DNA of 32,003 nucleotides from a virus, in IMG/VR virus record IMGVR_UViG_3300031612_000039, positions 1-32,003 of that record; one strand, given 5' to 3'. Made by a program: the position numbers and the translations under genes. Positions 29,673-32,003 of this stretch are shown here, piece by piece. The notes beneath the pieces were generated by a model. That model did not search any database. It was not told the origin of the DNA and saw only the letters and a list, made by a program, of their open reading frames with translations. Position 1 is the stretch's first letter. Each line of letters opens with the position of its first letter.

Positions 29673-30231
29673 CCTTCTCCTGAAGGGAGGAATAATCTTC
29701 CTTCAGCGACTGAACTACACGCAGGTAGTCCTGACATAACATTAGTCGGGCATTTTCTTCCTCGGCAGGGGTAATGATTCGATTAAGAATTCCTGCTTCA
29801 AGTCGTTCCAACTTTTCAGATAACTCCCTTGACTTCGTATCGGTTCCAGCAAAACGCTCGGCGGCTTCTGATAAGGAACTAACTCTATCTTCTGCGGCAC
29901 GTATACGGTCTTTGTCACGCATCCGCTGAGTATTATAACTATCGATATCAGCATTAAGATTAGCAATCTGTAGTACATAAGCCTTCTCCATCGCGTTTAG
30001 TTCAGCCAGATATACCTCTGTAAGTACCCGAGAATTTTTCTCGGCGGATAAAGTATTGACGTGTACCTGATTTTTGAACTCTTGATATTCCGTAGCCAGC
30101 CTAGTTATCTTAGGCAGCATAGAGTCCTTCCCGGCTTTATGGATCAACCAAGTGTATGTCCCTGTAATCCCCGCTACCATCACGATAATTGAGGCCCACT
30201 TTCCGAAGGTGGCCCAAGCCATAGCGAACAC
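29644..30231 (-). CDS. Rz: i-spanin (Rz-like)
   Basis: 195 residues: a short N-terminus, one transmembrane helix (about 10-30, KWASIIVMVAGITGTYTWLI), and a long periplasmic coiled coil of charged heptads, which is the i-spanin layout. The o-spanin gene (Rz1) is embedded in another frame inside it. Spanins bridge inner and outer membrane and complete lysis of Gram-negative hosts. The frame starts at GTG 30231 (TAGTG coupling with the upstream gene) or at ATG 30222; neither has a clear ribosome site. Confidence 0.85.
   Translation of the reverse strand: MFAMAWATFGKWASIIVMVAGITGTYTWLIHKAGKDSMLPKITRLATEYQEFKNQVHVNTLSAEKNSRVLTEVYLAELNAMEKAYVLQIANLNADIDSYNTQRMRDKDRIRAAEDRVSSLSEAAERFAGTDTKSRELSEKLERLEAGILNRIITPAEEENARLMLCQDYLRVVQSLKEDYSSLQEKVTRDLALPE
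29680..29706. terminator. Strong hairpin at the convergent gene junction
   Basis: CTGAAGGGAGG-AATAA-TCTTCCTTCAG is an 11-pair stem (with two G-U or G-T pairs) and five-base loop, eight bases downstream of the last plus-strand stop and inside the Rz coding end. It has no T-run on either strand, so it would be an imperfect intrinsic terminator, but its position between converging transcripts suits a shared stop or RNA-stability role. Confidence 0.4.
29742..29978 (-). CDS. Rz1: o-spanin lipoprotein (Rz1-like), embedded in Rz
   Basis: 78 residues, fully inside the Rz gene in another frame. Signal peptide YRLLILMLISIVIILSG ends in the lipobox LSGC (Cys20), so it should be lipidated in the outer membrane. 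The mature part is Pro- and Lys-rich (YVPQKIELVPYQKPPSVLLE), typical of Rz1. Embedded Rz1 genes are the lambda arrangement. Together with Rz it fuses the membranes at lysis. Confidence 0.85.
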   Translation of the reverse strand: MYYRLLILMLISIVIILSGCVTKTVYVPQKIELVPYQKPPSVLLEPIRSQGSYLKSWNDLKQEFLIESLPLPRKKMPD

Positions 30232-30566
30232 TATATGGGTGTCCAGCCACTAGGAGCCGGGTCTTTTTCTTCAGGATATTTTCTAGCTAGACCTTTCAGT
30301 TCCTCTGCCTTTTCTGCAGTAAGTTCCCGTACCATGTATTCCATAACTAATACATATGATGCGCCGTCTTCTACCAAGCAACCAACGTAGTGTCCTAACC
30401 ACTCCCCTTGGCTGCCTGTAGTCTTAGAGATCATTAACTCACAACTGTCTTTATTGTATCCACGGTTAGGGTTGTAACCCGGCAGGTCTGCGCTATGGTC
30501 TGCCCTGACCTGTGTAATGAGGATTAATAATACTATAAGACTTATTTTTAACAGTGTCTCTTTCAT
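30231..30566 (-). CDS. Secreted protein in the lysis cassette, unknown
   Basis: 111 residues. MKETLLKISLIVLLILITQV is a clear signal peptide, cleaved probably after RADHSA or VRA. The mature part has two Cys (42 and 63) that may form a disulphide, then an acidic-basic helix (AEKAEELKGLARKYPEEKD). No family recognised. TAGGAG precedes the ATG; the stop and the Rz GTG share bases. Export suggests an envelope job at lysis, perhaps an inhibitor or accessory enzyme. Confidence 0.6.
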   Translation of the reverse strand: MKETLLKISLIVLLILITQVRADHSADLPGYNPNRGYNKDSCELMISKTTGSQGEWLGHYVGCLVEDGASYVLVMEYMVRELTAEKAEELKGLARKYPEEKDPAPSGWTPI

Positions 30567-30574
30567 CGGTACTC

Positions 30575-31000
30575 CTAGTAAGGTCTATACGTTCGTCTAC
30601 TTGTTGGCCTAGTTTGTAAGTGACACCAACCGGGAGTGAACACCGCAGATTCTCGATATAGATCTACCCTTTCCAATACTCCCGGGTTCTTATCTATCCA
30701 GTTGTCTAACCGGTCCCCTTCATCGTAAACATCTACTCCCATCCCTTGTTTGTGAGAGGATCCCTTGACCCCGGTTTGTGACTGGGCAAGTCGAAAACCG
30801 CCGTCACCATATCCACCCCGGCTTCCTGAGATACGTGTACCTGTGTCTTTATCTTTCTCAATTTGCATCCCTGTTGAATCCTCATACTCCTCGAGTAAAG
30901 TGTTTACCCGAGAGAGTAGAAGGGCTGCGGATTCTTTTCGTTCCTTGGTAGCGAAGGGGTGGTCCCTACGACTCCCAAAGTACTGGGAGAAACTGATCAT
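30575..31000 (-). CDS. Endolysin, peptidase M15-like
   Basis: 141 residues. The zinc site of M15 D,D-/L,D-peptidases is readable: SSHKQGMGVDVYD (His83, Asp90) and WCHLQ (His127), with the preceding RLAQSQTGVKGSSH also typical. No signal peptide or cell-wall-binding domain, so it needs the holin to reach the peptidoglycan, where it cleaves the peptide stem. Starts in a TAATG overlap with the holin-like gene. Confidence 0.85.
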   Translation of the reverse strand: MISFSQYFGSRRDHPFATKERKESAALLLSRVNTLLEEYEDSTGMQIEKDKDTGTRISGSRGGYGDGGFRLAQSQTGVKGSSHKQGMGVDVYDEGDRLDNWIDKNPGVLERVDLYRESAVFTPGWCHLQTRPTSRRTYRPY

Positions 31001-31221
31001 TACTTTTCTTCTTTAGTCTCTTTAGGTAGCGCTGGCACCTTTTCTTCTTTAGTCAATACCGCTACTAAAGCAATTGCTGCCAATACAAAACCCTCAACTG
31101 TGGTCCATAGTTCAGGTGCTAAGTTAAGACCAAGCAAACCCCCGGCGGATATTATCCCGGCCCATGTGGTTTTTTCTTTGAGTCTTGCGACTACCCATTC
31201 TAGTATCTTTTTCATTTTCAT
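31000..31221 (-). CDS. Holin-like membrane protein
   Basis: 73 residues with two hydrophobic segments: TWAGIISAGGLLGLNLA and FVLAAIALVAVL, charged N-terminus (KMKKILEWVVARLKEK) and a Lys/Glu tail. This is a common class II holin layout. Directly upstream of, and overlapping, the endolysin. Which of the membrane proteins here is the true pore-former is not settled by sequence. Confidence 0.75.
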   Translation of the reverse strand: MKMKKILEWVVARLKEKTTWAGIISAGGLLGLNLAPELWTTVEGFVLAAIALVAVLTKEEKVPALPKETKEEK

Positions 31222-31223
31222 TT

Positions 31224-31412
31224 CTAAGTCTCCCGGCGTTTAAGTAATATAGAATCTATTCTAACGTGTGCATCATCTGCTACTTTCTTTGCATCTTCGG
31301 CTAAACGTAGGGCTCGTAATAAATCCCCACGGATCGCGAAGTAGGTCCCACCACACATGAAGGCGGTGGTAATCATCCAAGGTACCCAATCTACTGTAAA
31401 AAATTCGTACAT
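31224..31412 (-). CDS. Single-pass membrane protein in lysis cassette
   Basis: 62 residues: one hydrophobic segment (VPWMITTAFMCGGTYFAIRG), then a charged helix (RALRLAEDAKKVADDAHVRI). Good GGGGAG before ATG 31412. Could be an antiholin or second holin; no family recognised. Confidence 0.58.
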   Translation of the reverse strand: MYEFFTVDWVPWMITTAFMCGGTYFAIRGDLLRALRLAEDAKKVADDAHVRIDSILLKRRET

Positions 31413-31424
31413 GTTCTCCCCTAT

Positions 31425-31661
31425 TTATTTATGATATATCCCTACTTCCGCTACTAACCCGGAGACTCGCTCACTGGTTAGTAGCGACCTATTTGTATTA
31501 GCCGTTATCCTTTCTTTCTGGGTGGTGTCTATTTCTTCGGACCTTCCGATCTCTTCTTGTACGTTCCCTTTGATCTCGATAGTTAGTATGTTCAACCATA
31601 TCAGATTCGCGAGGAGCACCGCTGAACCAGCCCGTAGTAAATTCTTTTCTAGGTCTGACAT
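31425..31661 (-). CDS. Single-pass membrane protein with coiled coil
   Basis: 78 residues from ATG 31661 (MSDLEKNLLRAGSAVLLANL), chosen because it shares a base with the upstream stop (TAATG). One transmembrane segment (about 10-30) followed by a polar helix with many Glu/Thr/Asn. A frame from 31742 would run back into the previous gene. Possible lysis-timing partner. Confidence 0.56.
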   Translation of the reverse strand: MSDLEKNLLRAGSAVLLANLIWLNILTIEIKGNVQEEIGRSEEIDTTQKERITANTNRSLLTSERVSGLVAEVGIYHK

Positions 31662-31900
31662 TAGAGTAACCACCGTATCAAAAAGTAGACACCGTATGCA
31701 CAAGGGATACCCGCATACGCAAACCAGAGGTCCATGTTCCACAGGGTAACTTTACGCTTATGCTGGTAGTACTCCCGGCTTAAAGGAAACAGTATTACGA
31801 GCCATGCGAACCACAGTGGCTGCCAGAGTATTAAGAGAGCCGGGACAAACGCTGTGAGCCAGTGCGCGGGTTGGTCTATGAGTTCTTTACGACTTATCAT
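31661..31900 (-). CDS. Multi-pass small membrane protein
   Basis: 79 residues, two to three hydrophobic segments (LTAFVPALLILWQPLWFAWL, VILFPLS, WFAYAGIPCAYGVYFLIRWL), Trp-rich. Opens MISRKELIDQPAHW. ATGA overlap with the preceding 21-codon frame, TAATG with the next. Candidate holin or antiholin. Confidence 0.58.
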   Translation of the reverse strand: MISRKELIDQPAHWLTAFVPALLILWQPLWFAWLVILFPLSREYYQHKRKVTLWNMDLWFAYAGIPCAYGVYFLIRWLL

Positions 31901-31962
31901 TCATTAACCGCAGCAGTAGATTGATAGCCAGTAGTTACATCTGTTAATGTTAATTTTGCCAT
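31897..31962 (-). pseudogene. 21-codon remnant of a tail-fibre-like N-terminus
   Basis: The frame reads MAKLTLTDVTTGYQSTAAVN then Glu and TGA. This is the usual opening of phage fibre or appendage proteins that start MAKLTLTD(V/L)...GY.S...(I/L)NAN, where a much longer chain follows. AAAGGA seven bases upstream gives it a good ribosome site, so the stub is probably still translated. It overlaps the next gene by ATGA. Could be a truncated gene left after module exchange, or a kept leader peptide. Confidence 0.5.
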
Positions 31963-32003
31963 TAAGTTCCTTTAGGATATTTAGCTTTAATTGTCATTAA
32001 ACT
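31962..32003 (-). CDS. Upstream gene end at the right window edge
   Basis: A frame open at the right edge ends MTIKAKYPKGT with TAA overlapping the next ATG (TAATG). Without the flanking sequence I cannot say whether it is a gene end or an 11-codon peptide. Confidence 0.25.
   Translation of the reverse strand, partial: SLMTIKAKYPKGT

Noticed and set aside
1-32003. tRNA genes, CRISPR arrays, insertion sequences, integrase or attachment sites
   Set aside because: I scanned for T-loop signatures, regularly spaced repeats, transposase motifs and recombinase motifs and saw none that hold up. A tRNA-like GGTTCGA at about 7734 lies inside the scaffold gene without arms.
1-32003. T7-type single-subunit RNA polymerase and its promoters
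   Set aside because: No RNA polymerase gene is visible, and no site matches the 17-base T7 promoter. TAATACG-like bases near 6908 are part of the minus-strand promoter inverted repeat.

Overview
The window is a contiguous piece of a tailed double-stranded DNA phage genome. It is almost wall-to-wall genes, with GC in the mid-40s percent by eye. No host gene, tRNA, integrase or RNA polymerase gene was seen. The short-tail (podovirus) assignment comes from the virion genes: a podovirus-type head-tail connector, a scaffold, a T7 gp11/gp12-like adaptor and nozzle pair, and gp13/gp14/gp15-like internal virion proteins. The host should be Gram-negative, because the lysis cassette has an Rz/Rz1 spanin pair with a lipoprotein Rz1. 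The host genus cannot be read from the sequence.

Layout. (1) Bases 1-17814 are all on the minus strand. Read in transcription order from 17814 down: a primase/polymerase-helicase; small unknown genes and an HNH nuclease; the small terminase; a jelly-roll-like virion protein, a 30-residue basic peptide and a 114-residue protein; the large terminase; two small proteins sharing a C-terminal motif; the connector, a Bbp19-like protein, scaffold and major capsid protein; a small decoration-like protein and a strong terminator; a 137-residue unknown; adaptor, nozzle, GNAT-like gp13, gp14-like protein, and a large internal protein that runs off the left edge. (2) Bases 17993-29672 are on the plus strand. 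A cluster of about 15 small unknown early genes comes first. It is followed by a replication/recombination block: DUF2800 nuclease, DUF2815 ssDNA-binding protein, family A DNA polymerase, dNMP kinase, DUF7220 membrane protein, RMF-like protein, VRR-NUC nuclease, zinc protein, SNF2-type helicase and small conserved proteins. (3) Bases 29644-32003 are minus again: holin-like membrane proteins, an M15 endolysin and spanins, converging on the plus block with a 29-base overlap.

Regulation. A divergent promoter region lies at 17815-17992. It carries a sigma70-like promoter for the early genes, with a perfect 12-bp palindrome across its spacer. Three minus-strand sites just downstream of stop codons (14218-14246, 10570-10598, 6895-6923) align as a -35-like hexamer, then TATGCG, then a -10-like hexamer with 17-base spacing. 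They stand in front of the terminase, connector and capsid units, and I read them as a shared late-promoter class. UUCG/GAAA-tetraloop hairpins punctuate both the capsid unit and the early unit.

Most striking for follow-up are the shared late-promoter motif (one copy seemingly giving a leaderless small-terminase mRNA), the roughly five-fold excess of the palindrome CCCGGG, a 21-codon remnant that looks like a tail-fibre N-terminus ahead of the lysis genes, two structured non-coding stretches, and a dense cluster of unknown early genes, many too short for routine gene finding.
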